From the NCBI GenBank assembly GCA_017501355.1, contig JAFVXA010000061.1:1-58744 (forward strand): 58,744 nucleotides of DNA, read 5' to 3'. Positions 24,517 to 33,683 of this stretch are shown here, piece after piece (position 1 is the stretch's first letter; every line of letters starts with the position of its first letter). This DNA is from Oscillospiraceae bacterium. GTDB lineage: Bacteria; Bacillota; Clostridia; Oscillospirales; Oscillospiraceae. The notes beneath the pieces were generated by a model, which saw only the letters and a program-made list of their open reading frames with translations, had not been told where the DNA came from and did no database searches. Position numbers and translations under genes: made by a program.

Positions 24517-25226
24517 TTCTTCTCTCCCATCACATGGATCAAAAACAGCGGCAGCTTCATCATGCGCCCGATGCGGCTGGGATTTTTCATCAGACGATAG
24601 AACCACTCCAGATTCAAATCCTGATAGATCTTCGGCGCACGCTTCACATTGCCGGCAAACACATCCAGCGAGCCGCCAAGTCCCATCATCAGGTGAGCAC
24701 CCGTTGCCTCGCCATACTTGTACATGAAAATCTCCTGCTTGGGTGCGCCGAGACAGACAAACAGCAGATCCGCGCCGCTTTCGCGCACCTTTGCCGCGGC
24801 AGCGGCATCGTCCTTGAAATAGCCGTCTGCTGTACCGACGATCTGCAGTGCGGGATACGTCTTTTTCATGTTTTCCGCTGCCTTCTCGGCAACGCCGGGC
24901 TTACAGCCCAGAAGATATACAGTTTTTCCAAGCTTCTCGCACTGTGCCAGCATTTCAGTGCCGAACTCAATACCGGGAACGCGTTCCTTCAGCGGCATTT
25001 TACGGATGCGGGAGCCATACACCACGCCGATGCCGTCCGCGATCACAAGGTCGGCGGCGTTGACCGCTTCCATCGCTGCCGGATTCTCGCGGCAGGTCTC
25101 TACAATTTCAGGGTTCGGCGTTACCACATAGTGTGCCCCTTCGCTCTGCAGCAGCTCGACACCGCGCTGCACCGCCTCGCTCATGTTCACATTGTCAAAT
25201 CCGACACCCAACAGTTCTACTCGCAT
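24513..25226 (-). CDS. WecG/TagA/CpsF-family glycosyltransferase
   Basis: 237 residues. TPNPEIV and ADLVIADGIGVVYGSRI carry the conserved Thr and catalytic Asp of the TagA family; FVCLGAPKQEIFMYKY and GLGGSLDVFAG follow. The family adds N-acetylmannosamine or a similar sugar to an undecaprenyl-linked disaccharide for wall teichoic acid or another surface polymer. No other teichoic-acid genes are in the window. First gene of a two-gene operon with the kinase. Confidence 0.9.
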   Translation of the reverse strand: MRVELLGVGFDNVNMSEAVQRGVELLQSEGAHYVVTPNPEIVETCRENPAAMEAVNAADLVIADGIGVVYGSRIRKMPLKERVPGIEFGTEMLAQCEKLGKTVYLLGCKPGVAEKAAENMKKTYPALQIVGTADGYFKDDAAAAAKVRESGADLLFVCLGAPKQEIFMYKYGEATGAHLMMGLGGSLDVFAGNVKRAPKIYQDLNLEWFYRLMKNPSRIGRMMKLPLFLIHVMGEKK

Positions 25227-25285
25227 GATATTTCCTCTTTCAAAACACTGTTCGTTACAGCAATTATTCCATAAGATGACATAAT

Positions 25286-25314
25286 ATTATAACATAGTAT
25301 TCTCTGCTTGTCCA
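25286..25314 (-). promoter_or_regulatory. Promoter of the TagA-like operon
   Basis: -35 TGGACA (25309-25314), 17-nt spacer, consensus -10 TATAAT (25286-25291), minus strand. Confidence 0.75.
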
Positions 25315-25349
25315 CAAAAAGTGGCAGAAAGTTTCCCGCAAACAGCGAA

Positions 25350-25374
25350 CAAAGTCCGGCTTTGCCGGACTTTG
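25350..25374. terminator. Hairpin after the EamA transporter gene
   Basis: A perfect 11-bp stem caaagtccggc with a 3-nt loop, 5 nt beyond the gene's stop. The T-tract is poor on the minus strand. Confidence 0.55.
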
Positions 25375-25378
25375 CAGT

Positions 25379-26266
25379 TTATTGTTCTTTCTTCTTCAAA
25401 AAGGCGAAGCCCGTCTCACTGTACAGCACGCCAAGGAATACCAGCGTAAAGCCAAAGAGCAGTTTCACCGTCAGCTCATCGCCGTAAAACAGCACGGAAA
25501 TGATCGTGCCAAACACACACTCCAGCGACAGGATCAATGCTGCGGAAGATGGATCGGTGTTGAGCTGTCCCACATTCTGGAACAGGAATGCCACGCTGCT
25601 CGCCATCACGCCAAGATAAAGGATTGCCAGCCACGTGGGACCGGTAATGCCACTGAAGCAAGGCATCCCGTGGACGGCAAACTGAAAGATCCAGCCGAAA
25701 AGTCCCGCAAAGGCAAACTCCAGCATGGTAATGAGCATGATGTCCAGATCATGTCCGTGCTTTTCCGTAGCAAGGATCTGGGTGGCATAGAAAAATGCTG
25801 CAAAAAGGCTTACAATGTCGCCCCACGCAACGGAAAGCCCGCCGCTGAGAGAGATCACACCCACACCCACCACGCAGATCAGTGCTGCGAGCACCTGTCG
25901 CCGCTCGGGGCGCTTGCGATAAAACAGCCATGTGAGAATGGGCACCAGCGCCGCGTACCAGGAAGAAAGAAAGGCATTTTTCGAGGGGGTCGTTCCCATC
26001 ATACCGATCGCCTGAATGGCAAATGCAATGAAAAGATGTGCGCCGATCTCAGCACCTGCCTTCACGATCTCACGATTGATCTCCCGCAGGCGCTTGCACA
26101 GCACGACTGCCAGAACCAGCGCACCAATGGTAAAGCGCATGGCTGCAAGAAAAAAGGGGTCCACATCATCCAGTGAATTTTTGATAAAGACAAAGGTACT
26201 GCCCCAGATCAGCGCTGCGGAAAAGAGCAGGAGCTTCGCCGTTCTTTTGGAAATAGTCTGCAGCAT
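25379..26266 (-). CDS. EamA/DMT-superfamily transporter
   Basis: 295 residues with about ten membrane helices in two EamA repeats. AALIWGSTFVFIKNSLDDV opens the first repeat and YLGVMASSVAFLFQNVGQ lies in the second. The substrate (metabolite or drug) cannot be told. CGGAGA precedes the ATG. It is divergent from the glycosylase gene. Confidence 0.9.
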   Translation of the reverse strand: MLQTISKRTAKLLLFSAALIWGSTFVFIKNSLDDVDPFFLAAMRFTIGALVLAVVLCKRLREINREIVKAGAEIGAHLFIAFAIQAIGMMGTTPSKNAFLSSWYAALVPILTWLFYRKRPERRQVLAALICVVGVGVISLSGGLSVAWGDIVSLFAAFFYATQILATEKHGHDLDIMLITMLEFAFAGLFGWIFQFAVHGMPCFSGITGPTWLAILYLGVMASSVAFLFQNVGQLNTDPSSAALILSLECVFGTIISVLFYGDELTVKLLFGFTLVFLGVLYSETGFAFLKKKEQ

Positions 26267-26281
26267 GAAGAGATTTCTCCG

Positions 26282-26310
26282 TTTACTTTAGTGTTGGGAT
26301 TCGCTATACT
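26282..26310 (+). promoter_or_regulatory. Promoter of the DNA glycosylase operon
   Basis: -35 TTTACT (26282-26287), 17-nt spacer, -10 TATACT (26305-26310). A small hairpin TTTCGGC...GCCGAAA follows in the leader. Confidence 0.7.
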
Positions 26311-26366
26311 GAGCATAGTATTTCGGCAATTTTCGCCGAAAGTTATTTTATCAAAGGGGTGCCGCA

Positions 26367-26981
26367 ATGACAAGACTTTCCCGTGATTTTTACCTTGGCG
26401 ACACGGTCAGGATCGCGCAAAACCTGCTGGGCTGCTGCCTTGTGCGAAAGCTCGGCGAGGAATGGCTCGTCTGCCGCATCACAGAGACGGAAGCCTATGT
26501 GGGACGCATGGACAAAGCCTGCCACGCCTATGGCGGTCGCCGCACGCAGCGGACGGAGGTCATGTTCGGTGAAGCGGGGCACGCCTATATATATTTCACC
26601 TATGGAATGCACCACTGTCTGAATTTCGTCACAGAGCCCGAGGGTGAGGCATCTGCCGTGCTAATCCGTGGATTGGAGCCGCTGCTGGGGCTCGATACCC
26701 TGTCGCAGAACCGCTTCGGTAAGTCTTTTGCGGAGCAGAGCAGTTATCAGCGCAAAAACTTTCTCAACGGTCCCGGCAAGGTCACGCAGGCACTGGCGCT
26801 GACACGGGAGCAAAACGGTCTGGATCTCACCCAAAGCGAGCTGCTTTTCGTCACAGACTCCCCTGCCGACTTTGGCATTCCGGATGCAAAAACCGACTTT
26901 ACCATCTGCTGCGGCAAGCGCGTCGGCATCGACTACGCGGAAGAAGCAGTGGATTTCCTCTGGCGATTCTGGATCAAATAA
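26367..26981 (+). CDS. 3-methyladenine (alkyladenine) DNA glycosylase, AAG/MPG type
   Basis: 204 residues. The family motifs are LLGCCLVRK, TETEAYVG with the catalytic Glu, DKACHAYGGRRTQRTEVMF, and YIYFTYGMHHCLN. It removes alkylated or deaminated purines from DNA. AAAGGGG precedes the ATG. The next gene begins 12 nt after its stop, so the two form an operon. Confidence 0.95.
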   Translation: MTRLSRDFYLGDTVRIAQNLLGCCLVRKLGEEWLVCRITETEAYVGRMDKACHAYGGRRTQRTEVMFGEAGHAYIYFTYGMHHCLNFVTEPEGEASAVLIRGLEPLLGLDTLSQNRFGKSFAEQSSYQRKNFLNGPGKVTQALALTREQNGLDLTQSELLFVTDSPADFGIPDAKTDFTICCGKRVGIDYAEEAVDFLWRFWIK

Positions 26982-26993
26982 AAGGAGTAAACC

Positions 26994-27641
26994 ATGTATT
27001 ATCTTTTTGACCTTGACGGTACTATCATCGACTCCAACGGTGTTTGGATTGACGTGGATACGGCGTTTCTTGCCCGCCGCGGTATGCCCTACACCCAGGA
27101 ATATGCCGATGGTGTCGCCCATACCATCTTCCCTCTTGCCGCCAAATTCACGAAAGCCTACTGCAAGATCGACGACTCCGAGGAATCCATCATGGCAGAA
27201 TGGATGGAGCTGGCAGGCGACCGATATTCCAAGTCTGTAGAGCTAAAACCCTTTACAGCAGATTACCTGCGTCAGTGCCACGAAAACGGCATTCGTATGT
27301 CTCTTCTCAGCTCCTGTGTCCCCGCTCACGGCAGAGCCGTCCTTGCCCGCTACGGTCTGACGGACTATTTTGAGCATCTGATTTTCGCCCATGACATCGG
27401 CATCGAAAAAAGCGATCCGAGGATCTTTGACGAGGCGGCAAAGATCTGCGGTGTTCGCCCCGAGGACTGCGTCCTCTTCGATGACTCCAGTCGTTCCTGC
27501 CGCAGCGCAAAGCAGGCGGGTCTCAAAACCGTGGGCGTGTATGACAGGATGTTCTGCCGCGAAGAAGAACAGCTTCGCGCAGAGTGTGACCGCTATATCA
27601 TTAGCTTTGAGGAGCTTTTGAACGAGCCTCTCACCTTCTAA
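26994..27641 (+). CDS. HAD-superfamily hydrolase (beta-phosphoglucomutase-like)
   Basis: 215 residues. FDLDGTIIDSNG is the nucleophile motif, LLSSC is the second motif, the Lys is in GIEKSDPRIFDEA, and LFDDSSRSCRSAKQAG is the fourth. A helical cap sits between motifs 1 and 2. It probably dephosphorylates a small phosphate ester. AAAGGAG precedes the ATG. Confidence 0.92.
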   Translation: MYYLFDLDGTIIDSNGVWIDVDTAFLARRGMPYTQEYADGVAHTIFPLAAKFTKAYCKIDDSEESIMAEWMELAGDRYSKSVELKPFTADYLRQCHENGIRMSLLSSCVPAHGRAVLARYGLTDYFEHLIFAHDIGIEKSDPRIFDEAAKICGVRPEDCVLFDDSSRSCRSAKQAGLKTVGVYDRMFCREEEQLRAECDRYIISFEELLNEPLTF

Positions 27642-27649
27642 AGAAAAAG

Positions 27650-27675
27650 AGCCACGAGCCAAACGGCTCGTGGCT
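27650..27675. terminator. Bidirectional terminator (HAD gene / selD)
   Basis: A perfect 11-bp stem agccacgagcc around AAAC (27650-27660 with 27665-27675). Confidence 0.85.
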
Positions 27676-27683
27676 TTGCTGTT

Positions 27684-28733
27684 TTACTTCAGAATGACTT
27701 CCACATCCTGCTTTTCGATGACTTCGCCCACGATGGCGACCCAGGGGAACTCGTCCTTGAGCATATCCACCACGGCGTGCGCCTTTTCGGGCGGCATTGC
27801 CACCAGCAGACCACCTGCGGTCTGAGGGTCTGCCATCAGGTCGATGCACCACTGGGGCACACCGGGCTCGGCACGGTAATAGGGAGCGACATACTCCAGA
27901 TTGCGGTAAGCACCGCCGGGGATCATACCCATCTGCGCCAGCTCGGGAGACTGGGTCATATAGGGCACCTTCTTGGTGTCGAACACCAGCGTGGTATCAC
28001 CGCCGGCAGCCATTTCGTAGCCGTGACCCAGCAGACCGAAGCCGGTGATATCCGTGCAGGCATGGGCATCGCCCACGGTGACGACCGCTTCCGCAGCTCT
28101 CTTATTCAGCGTCACAAGATGCATGATCATCTCATCTTCCGCAGACTTGTCGCACATATCCACCTTGGCAGCAGTAGAAACAACGCCGCTGCCGATGGGC
28201 TTGGTCACCACCAGCAGATCGCCCACCTGCGCACCGCAGTTGCGCAGCACCTTATCGGGATGGACATAACCGGTGACACACATACCATACTTGGGCTCAT
28301 CATCCTGAATAGTATGACCGCCTGCAATGATGCAGCCGGCTTCCACTGCCTTGCTGTGACCGCCCTCAAGGATCTTGCGGGTGATTTCCAACGGCAGGCA
28401 GTTGGGAATGCAGAGAATATTCATCGCCAGCGCGGGATAACCGCCCATGGCGTAAACGTCACTCAAAGAGTTGGATGCTGCGATCTGACCAAAGAGGTAG
28501 GGATCATCCACAATGGGCGTAAAGAAGTCCACGGTGTGGATAGCGGCGATCTCGTCCGTCAGACGATATACGCAGGCATCATCACTTGTATCAAAGCCCA
28601 CCATCAGCTTGTCGCTGTAGACGTTGGGCAGATTATCCAGAATAGTCGACAGAGCACCCGGCCCCAGCTTTGCTGCTCACCCGGCAGCCTTGGTCATTTG
28701 CGTGAGACGCACATCTTCCGCTTTCATAGCCAT
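27684..28733 (-). CDS. selD: Selenide, water dikinase with in-frame UGA (selenocysteine)
   Basis: 349 residues if the TGA at 28677-28679 is read as selenocysteine. The frame runs from ATG (28731-28733, AGGAGG 8 nt upstream) through RLTQMTKAAG-U-AAKLGPGAL and on without another stop. The U lies at the active-site Cys/Sec position of SelD, followed by the conserved AAK and GPG. It makes selenophosphate from selenide and ATP. A conventional caller would start at 28604 and lose the first 43 residues. The RNA just past UGA is G-rich and can form a short stem-loop, as a bacterial SECIS would. SelA, SelB and tRNA-Sec must be elsewhere in the genome. Confidence 0.95.
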
Positions 28734-28739
28734 TGAAAT

Positions 28740-29042
28740 ATCCTCCTGTAAAATGCAGAAATCAAATAATTTCATTCATTTTTTTAATTATATCCGATTT
28801 TTCAACGTTTTTCAACCAAAACACCCCTCTCCAGTTGATAGAAATGCTCACATACGTTATTCTTTATTTCAATAACCGCCCATTCTGTTGATGGTTGCGG
28901 AATCAAACCTTCGCAAAATAGTTACACATGGTTACAGAGTGGTTTGCAAAAAGTTACAATCCAACAACAGCACTGTATCATATCGTGTTTTACACCTGTA
29001 TAGACAACAAAATTTTGCTTATTTTAGCACTCTTGCACAATT
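28740..29042. other. AT-rich intergenic region, no gene seen
   Basis: The divergent gap between selD and the second chemoreceptor is AT-rich in this part and holds no open frame with a ribosome site. Short frames that cross it lack support. Only the promoter at 29050-29078 and the leader beyond are recognised. Confidence 0.6.
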
Positions 29043-29049
29043 TCTGGGC

Positions 29050-29078
29050 TTGCAAAATAAAACTAAGAAGTCTATAAT
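29050..29078 (+). promoter_or_regulatory. Promoter of the second chemoreceptor gene
   Basis: -35 TTGCAA (29050-29055), 17-nt spacer, consensus -10 TATAAT (29073-29078). The start codon is about 220 nt further on, giving an unusually long leader. Confidence 0.75.
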
Positions 29079-29100
29079 AAATTTAACGTATAGGACAATG

Positions 29101-29257
29101 TCGATCTCGAACAGGAAAACTGTGCGAGTCGATGTTGTCTGCGGTCATTTATCTCAGCACGAGCACAAATGACCTTCTTGTATACACAAGAGGATGGAGC
29201 ACTGCACGAGGATCTCCCCTCCACATGCCGCTCCTGTACAGGGATTTCTCCCCTGTA
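29101..29257 (+). promoter_or_regulatory. Structured leader RNA of the second chemoreceptor
   Basis: At least four stems follow one another in the leader. The first is TCGA/CTCG (29101-29109) with CGAG/TCGA (29125-29132), with an inner ACAG/CTGT. Next come GGTCATTT (29143-29150) with AAATGACC (29167-29174), CTTGT/ACAAG (29177-29190), and TACAGGG (29237-29243) with CCCTGTA (29251-29257). No known riboswitch class was recognised. Function as a regulator is inferred. Confidence 0.45.
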
Positions 29258-29303
29258 TGTCGATCAACGCAAACACAACGCAGTAGAAAAGGAGAAGAAA
29301 CGT

Positions 29304-31082
29304 ATGAAGAACAGAAAAATCGGTGCAAAAATCTTTAGCGCATTCCTCGTTGTTATTATCATGGCAACTGCACTCGGTGTTATTTCTCTGAGAGAGGTCG
29401 GCAAACTCTTCGACACCGTTGACGGTTACGCTCACACCACAGTTCCCGCTGTGACCCAGCTCTGGACTGCACGCCGCGCTGTCCGTCAGATCGAGGAAAG
29501 TGCTCTGGAAGCCACCATCGTGATGACACCGGCTGAACTGGACGCTGTGGAAAATGATCTGATGAACAACCGCCAGATCTTTGAAGATGCTATCAATGAG
29601 TTTGCCAGAATCGCACCTCAGTTCCAGTCTGACGTGGATCACATTCACGATCTGATGGGCAATGTGACCCAGTACCGTGATGAACTTCTTGCAGAGTGCG
29701 CCAAGTTCACGGAAGAAGGCAACGCCAAGGCATACGATATTTATAAAAACGAGTATTCCAAAGCGTATGAGGTCGTCGTTGCTGCTATCCTTGAGATGAG
29801 CGACGAGGTGTACAGCCAGATCGATACTCGCTACGATAGAGCACTGGCTGTCAAGCGCTCCTCTACCATCATCGTTCTGGCGCTGCTGCTCCTCAGTGTG
29901 GCTGTCTGCGTTGCTATGACCCTCGCACTGACCAAGATGCTCCGCGCTCCCATCCGCGAGATCGAAGTCGCCATGAAGCAGGTGGCAAAGGGTGACTTCA
30001 AGGCTGTGGATCTGACCTATGAATCCAAGGATGAGCTTGGTCAGCTTTCCGACAGTGTCCGCGGTACGATCAAGAAGCTGGATGTCATTACCGATGACCT
30101 TGCTTATCTCTGCAGCGAGCTCGGTAACGGTAACTTCACCGCGAAGTCCAATCATGTGGAAGATTACACCGGCGACTACTTCGCAATTCTGAAGGGTCTG
30201 CGCTTCATCCGCGATACCCTGACCGATACCATGGTTCACATTGACAACTCCTCCGGTCAGGTGCTCACCGGCTCTCAGCAGGTGGCAAACGGCGCACAGA
30301 GCCTTGCTCAGGGCGCTACCGAGCAGGCAAGCGCTGTGGAAGAGCTCCTCGCCAGCATGAACGAAATGCAGCAGCAGGTGAAGGATAACGCCGATCACGC
30401 TGCCAACGCAAGCCGTCTGGCAGGTGAAGCCGGTGCAGGTGTTTCTGAGAGCAACCACATCATGGAAGAGCTGATGCGTGCAATGGATAACATCAATGCT
30501 ACTTCCAACGAAATCAGCAAGGTCATCAAGAGCATTGATGACATCGCATTCCAGACCAACATTCTGGCACTGAACGCAGCAGTTGAGGCTGCCCGCGCAG
30601 GTGCAGCCGGCAAGGGCTTCGCCGTAGTCGCAGACGAAGTGCGTAACCTCGCTGCCAAGTCTGCCGAGGCAGCAAAGACTACGACCGGTCTCATTCAGAA
30701 CACCCTCGATGCCATCGCACAGGGCAACAAGCTGGCAACCACTACTGCAGAGTCCCTCTCCGGTGTGGTGGAAAAGGCTTCCTCCGTGAATGATCGCGTG
30801 TTGGAGATCGCCCGTGCGTCCGAGGAGCAGCTCAACGCCGTCAATCAGATGACCATCGGTATCGAGCAGATCTCTGCCGTGATCCAGTCCACCTCTGCTA
30901 CTGCAGAAGAGTCTGCCGCTGCCAGCGAAGAGCTGTCCAGCCAGGCGAATATGCTCAAGCACATGATCGCCAAGTTCCAGCTGGATGACAGCGCCGTGGG
31001 TTCTTATGTTGCAGATGCATTTGGCGGCACGGATGATTACTCCTATGCGCAGGGCATTGCAGGCGACAACAATAAGTATTAA
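29304..31082 (+). CDS. Methyl-accepting chemotaxis protein (chemoreceptor)
   Basis: 592 residues. Membrane segments near 7-28 and 188-210 enclose a helical extracytoplasmic sensor. HAMP follows, then the signalling domain, whose tip [20 protein letters not shown] and [16 protein letters not shown] match the chemoreceptor at 230-1963 almost exactly. Sensor domains differ, so the ligands should too. AAAAGGAG lies 9 nt before the ATG; an in-frame extension to 29169 runs through the leader hairpins and is not preferred. Single gene, ended by a hairpin. Confidence 0.95.
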   Translation: MKNRKIGAKIFSAFLVVIIMATALGVISLREVGKLFDTVDGYAHTTVPAVTQLWTARRAVRQIEESALEATIVMTPAELDAVENDLMNNRQIFEDAINEFARIAPQFQSDVDHIHDLMGNVTQYRDELLAECAKFTEEGNAKAYDIYKNEYSKAYEVVVAAILEMSDEVYSQIDTRYDRALAVKRSSTIIVLALLLLSVAVCVAMTLALTKMLRAPIREIEVAMKQVAKGDFKAVDLTYESKDELGQLSDSVRGTIKKLDVITDDLAYLCSELGNGNFTAKSNHVEDYTGDYFAILKGLRFIRDTLTDTMVHIDNSSGQVLTGSQQVANGAQSLAQGATEQASAVEELLASMNEMQQQVKDNADHAANASRLAGEAGAGVSESNHIMEELMRAMDNINATSNEISKVIKSIDDIAFQTNILALNAAVEAARAGAAGKGFAVVADEVRNLAAKSAEAAKTTTGLIQNTLDAIAQGNKLATTTAESLSGVVEKASSVNDRVLEIARASEEQLNAVNQMTIGIEQISAVIQSTSATAEESAAASEELSSQANMLKHMIAKFQLDDSAVGSYVADAFGGTDDYSYAQGIAGDNNKY

Positions 31083-31120
31083 TCCCTCAGCAGCTTCAAG
31101 TACAGCATAAGTACATACAA

Positions 31121-31159
31121 AAACATCCTGCCTTCCCTTTTGGGTTGTGCAGGATGTTT
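31121..31159 (+). terminator. Terminator of the second chemoreceptor gene
   Basis: An 11-bp stem aaacatcctgc (31121-31131 with 31149-31159), followed by TCTTGTTTC. Confidence 0.75.
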
Positions 31160-31177
31160 CTTGTTTCTCAATATGAA

Positions 31178-31205
31178 AAGCGAGCATCTGAGAAGATGCT
31201 CGCTT
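31178..31205. terminator. Terminator after the HD-GYP operon
   Basis: A perfect 12-bp stem aagcgagcatct around GAGA (31178-31189 with 31194-31205). It serves the minus-strand operon that ends at 31212. Confidence 0.8.
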
Positions 31206-31211
31206 CGTCGT

Positions 31212-31712
31212 TTATAGTTGTCTGAGAAGTCGTTTCATCAGCACATTCGTTCTCGGAATCAAAGCGTCATAGGCAAGGAAGGTCACATTTCCAAGCGCCA
31301 GCAATACCCAAAGTAAGATCCCGCCCATTGCCTGTGGTGCAATGAAGGTCATCAGCAGCCATTCCATGGCGATCACTGCGGCGTTGAACAGCAGCAGCTT
31401 TGCTGCCCACCGCAGGACGAGCGGCAGCTTCTGCAGCGCGGGACGGACAATGGGATACCAGCCAAAAAATCCCGCAAACATCAGATTCTCTTCCCAGTTG
31501 GGGACAAGCAGAAAGCAAAGAATGGCAGATGCTGCATACAGGACAAGGTGGTACTTTCGCCCGTACTTCTCCCCGATCGGAACAAAAGCCAGACTTACAA
31601 AGAGCGGACAGGCATACATGCCAAGCTCCAGAATCCCGCCAAGAAGCATCAAAACCACGCTCAGCGCCGTCATCATGGCGCAGGTCGCCATGCGTTTGGT
31701 TTCTGTTCTCAT
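31212..31712 (-). CDS. Small multi-pass membrane protein
   Basis: 166 residues with about five membrane helices. The opening TKRMATCAMMTALSVVLMLL resembles ECF-transporter substrate-binding (S) components, but the family was not firmly recognised. It starts 3 nt after the HD-GYP gene and is co-transcribed with it. Confidence 0.65.
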   Translation of the reverse strand: MRTETKRMATCAMMTALSVVLMLLGGILELGMYACPLFVSLAFVPIGEKYGRKYHLVLYAASAILCFLLVPNWEENLMFAGFFGWYPIVRPALQKLPLVLRWAAKLLLFNAAVIAMEWLLMTFIAPQAMGGILLWVLLALGNVTFLAYDALIPRTNVLMKRLLRQL

Positions 31713-31715
31713 TTC

Positions 31716-32777
31716 TCAGCCAATCCCCGTGATCGTTACGCTCAGATAATGGAGATCATCCTTGAGGGAAATCTCAAAGGGCATCACCCGCTCACCGTTC
31801 TGCTCATAAACGCGCACCTTGGGGCGCAGGGAGAAATTGATATAATTCTCCACCACAAGCGCCTTCCATCCATTGCTCAACAGCACAGTGGTGCCCACAG
31901 GATACGGTGCGATACGGCGGGTAAACACCTCAACGACTTCTGGATCAAACAGTGTCCCCGCACCGCCCATGATATACTCCACACACTCGCACGCAGGCAT
32001 AGCATCACGATAAGGGCGCTTGTTGGAAAGGGCGTCATACACATCGGCAACGGCGCAGATTCTTCCGTAAAGAGAAATATCCGTACCCATTTTACCGCAG
32101 GGATAGCCCGTTCCATCGTACTTTTCATGGTGATCCATGATGGTATTGCAGTAGCCGCGGGGGATCCGATAGCGCTTGGAGATATAATTGAAGCCGTCCA
32201 TAGGATGCTTCTTGATGGTGAAAAACTCATCCTCGGTCAAGGCACCGTTTTTATTCAGAATGCGCTTATCCACAAACACCTTGCCGATATCATGCAGCAG
32301 CGCACCCGCTCCGATTCCCAGCTTGTCCGCACGGGAGAAGCCCATACCCATACCAAGGACAATGGACAGAATCGCCACATTCAGCGAATGCGTGCAGGTA
32401 TAGTCATCATAGCTGGAAAGGTCCAGCATATTGACCATCACATCGCGGTTGGAAAAGAGTTCATCCACCAGATTTTCGACCTGCGTCGACAGATCAGGCA
32501 CCTTCGCCTTATCGTTACCGCCTGCCGCCATCGAAAGCACCGAGCGCAGACTCTTGGTGGCAGAGCGGCGGAGACTGTCGCTGATCATGCTGTTCACTTC
32601 AATGCCTTCCGAAAGCTCGTCCTCGATATAGACACCGGTGAAGCCACAGCGCTGAATGCCTTCAATAAACTGACGGGTCAGCGTAACGCCGGAGGAAAGC
32701 ATGACATCAAGATTTCGATAGAGCGGTCTTGCCAGACACATACCTTCGCGCAGACAGTTACTCGCAACGAATCTCAT
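31716..32777 (-). CDS. HD-GYP domain c-di-GMP phosphodiesterase
   Basis: 353 residues. A short N-terminal domain (about 1-110) precedes a complete HD-GYP domain: THSLNVA, LLHDIGKVFVDKRILNK, KHPMDGF, DHHEKYDGTGYP and ADVYDALSNKRPYR. These residues bind the metals that hydrolyse cyclic di-GMP. No membrane segment is seen, so it is cytoplasmic. AAGGAG precedes the ATG. Confidence 0.95.
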   Translation of the reverse strand: MRFVASNCLREGMCLARPLYRNLDVMLSSGVTLTRQFIEGIQRCGFTGVYIEDELSEGIEVNSMISDSLRRSATKSLRSVLSMAAGGNDKAKVPDLSTQVENLVDELFSNRDVMVNMLDLSSYDDYTCTHSLNVAILSIVLGMGMGFSRADKLGIGAGALLHDIGKVFVDKRILNKNGALTEDEFFTIKKHPMDGFNYISKRYRIPRGYCNTIMDHHEKYDGTGYPCGKMGTDISLYGRICAVADVYDALSNKRPYRDAMPACECVEYIMGGAGTLFDPEVVEVFTRRIAPYPVGTTVLLSNGWKALVVENYINFSLRPKVRVYEQNGERVMPFEISLKDDLHYLSVTITGIG

Positions 32778-32820
32778 GGGACATCTCCTTCCATCGTGTG
32801 TCTCTAAAGAGACCGCTAAA

Positions 32821-32850
32821 ATTATAACATATCCTCACCGCGCTTGTCCA
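32821..32850 (-). promoter_or_regulatory. Promoter of the HD-GYP operon
   Basis: -35 TGGACA (32845-32850), 18-nt spacer, consensus -10 TATAAT (32821-32826), minus strand. A 14-bp palindrome gtctctaaagagac lies at 32800-32813 near the start of the transcript and may bind a regulator. Confidence 0.7.
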
Positions 32851-32879
32851 TCCAATTTCCGGAAAGTAGCGACAAAAAA

Positions 32880-32907
32880 ACCGTGTGATCAGCACGGATC
32901 ACACGGT
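32880..32907 (-). terminator. Terminator of the SprA-like gene
   Basis: An 11-bp stem accgtgtgatc with its complement (32880-32890 with 32897-32907) and a run of seven T on the minus strand. Confidence 0.9.
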
Positions 32908-32924
32908 CACTTCTCTCTATTCGT

Positions 32925-33602
32925 TTATGCAACAGCTTCAAAACCCAGTGCAGAAGAAGCGGGGTTCTGCTGTTCCTGTGGCTTTGCCCTGGTCACGGTA
33001 CGGGTTTCTCCGCCCGCAACGTAGACCTTGCCGCACTCGGGGCAAATCTCATTGTGCAGGGTCACGCTCTGCTGCACCACCTCGCGCCCTTCCCTCTCAG
33101 CCTTTGCCTGATCGCGCACCACGTGCTCATATTCATGTCCGCGGACCGCTGTGGCAGCCTTTTCAGGAGAAAGCTTCGTCGCAGTTTTGAAGGAAACACC
33201 GGGATCATTGGAGCCATCCTGATACTTCCGCTCTTCGCAGGTCTGGCACTCCCCTTCTTCCAGCACTTCCGAAAGGGATGGTTCTGCCTGCTCCGCGCCG
33301 GGAGCTGTCAAGCTTTCAGACGCGTTGTTCCGCAGCAAGCCGCCGATTTCTTCTTCGCTGAGATACTGAATGCGACTACGCACTGCCATCTCCACAGGAT
33401 CAGCACCCTGACGGATCTCCGGCAGGCGAGACTCTGCAGCTTGCGCTGCAGGGGCGTAGATCTTCGCCCTGCTCCCCTGCTCCACGGCGGAAGCCTTTGC
33501 GACAGGCTCAACAGCCGCCGTAGTGGCGGCGTGGCGGGGTGCATAGACCGCGCTCTGATACCAGAAAGCACTCATTCCCATCTGTACTCCGCTGACGGAC
33601 AT
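32925..33602 (-). CDS. SprA-related putative metalloprotease
   Basis: 225 residues. The C-terminal half has GHEYEHVVRDQAKAEREGRE, an HExxH zinc motif, followed by a CxxC pair (CPECGKVYVAGGET) with the GGE turn of the SprA-related family. A second CxxC (CQTCEE) lies before it. The N-terminal third is low complexity (Ala/Pro/Glu) and holds no domain. Function is unproven. The ATG at 33602 has AGGAGG 7 nt upstream; a GTG two codons earlier is too close to it. Confidence 0.8.
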   Translation of the reverse strand: MSVSGVQMGMSAFWYQSAVYAPRHAATTAAVEPVAKASAVEQGSRAKIYAPAAQAAESRLPEIRQGADPVEMAVRSRIQYLSEEEIGGLLRNNASESLTAPGAEQAEPSLSEVLEEGECQTCEERKYQDGSNDPGVSFKTATKLSPEKAATAVRGHEYEHVVRDQAKAEREGREVVQQSVTLHNEICPECGKVYVAGGETRTVTRAKPQEQQNPASSALGFEAVA

Positions 33603-33683
33603 CTTCACCCCTCCTTTCCATCAATCGCAGAATCACATTTTTACATATAAATAATAACACTTTTTCGCTGTATTTGCAAGCCT

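Noticed and set aside
28734-28738. SelD read as a pseudogene because of the internal TGA
   Set aside because: The TGA is at the catalytic Sec position and the frame is intact on both sides with a proper ribosome site.
28888-29172. 94-residue frame between selD and the chemoreceptor
   Set aside because: It runs across a consensus promoter and a structured leader and has no ribosome site.
29101-29257. c-di-GMP riboswitch (GEMM) in the leader
   Set aside because: The conserved GEMM core could not be found by eye, so it is reported only as an unclassified structured leader.
29154-31187. 677-residue frame opposite the second chemoreceptor
   Set aside because: Shadow; the same thing occurs opposite the first chemoreceptor at 23-1642.
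33603-33683. Extra small gene between the SprA-like and Hsp70-like genes
   Set aside because: Only the ribosome site and AT-rich sequence are present; no frame.
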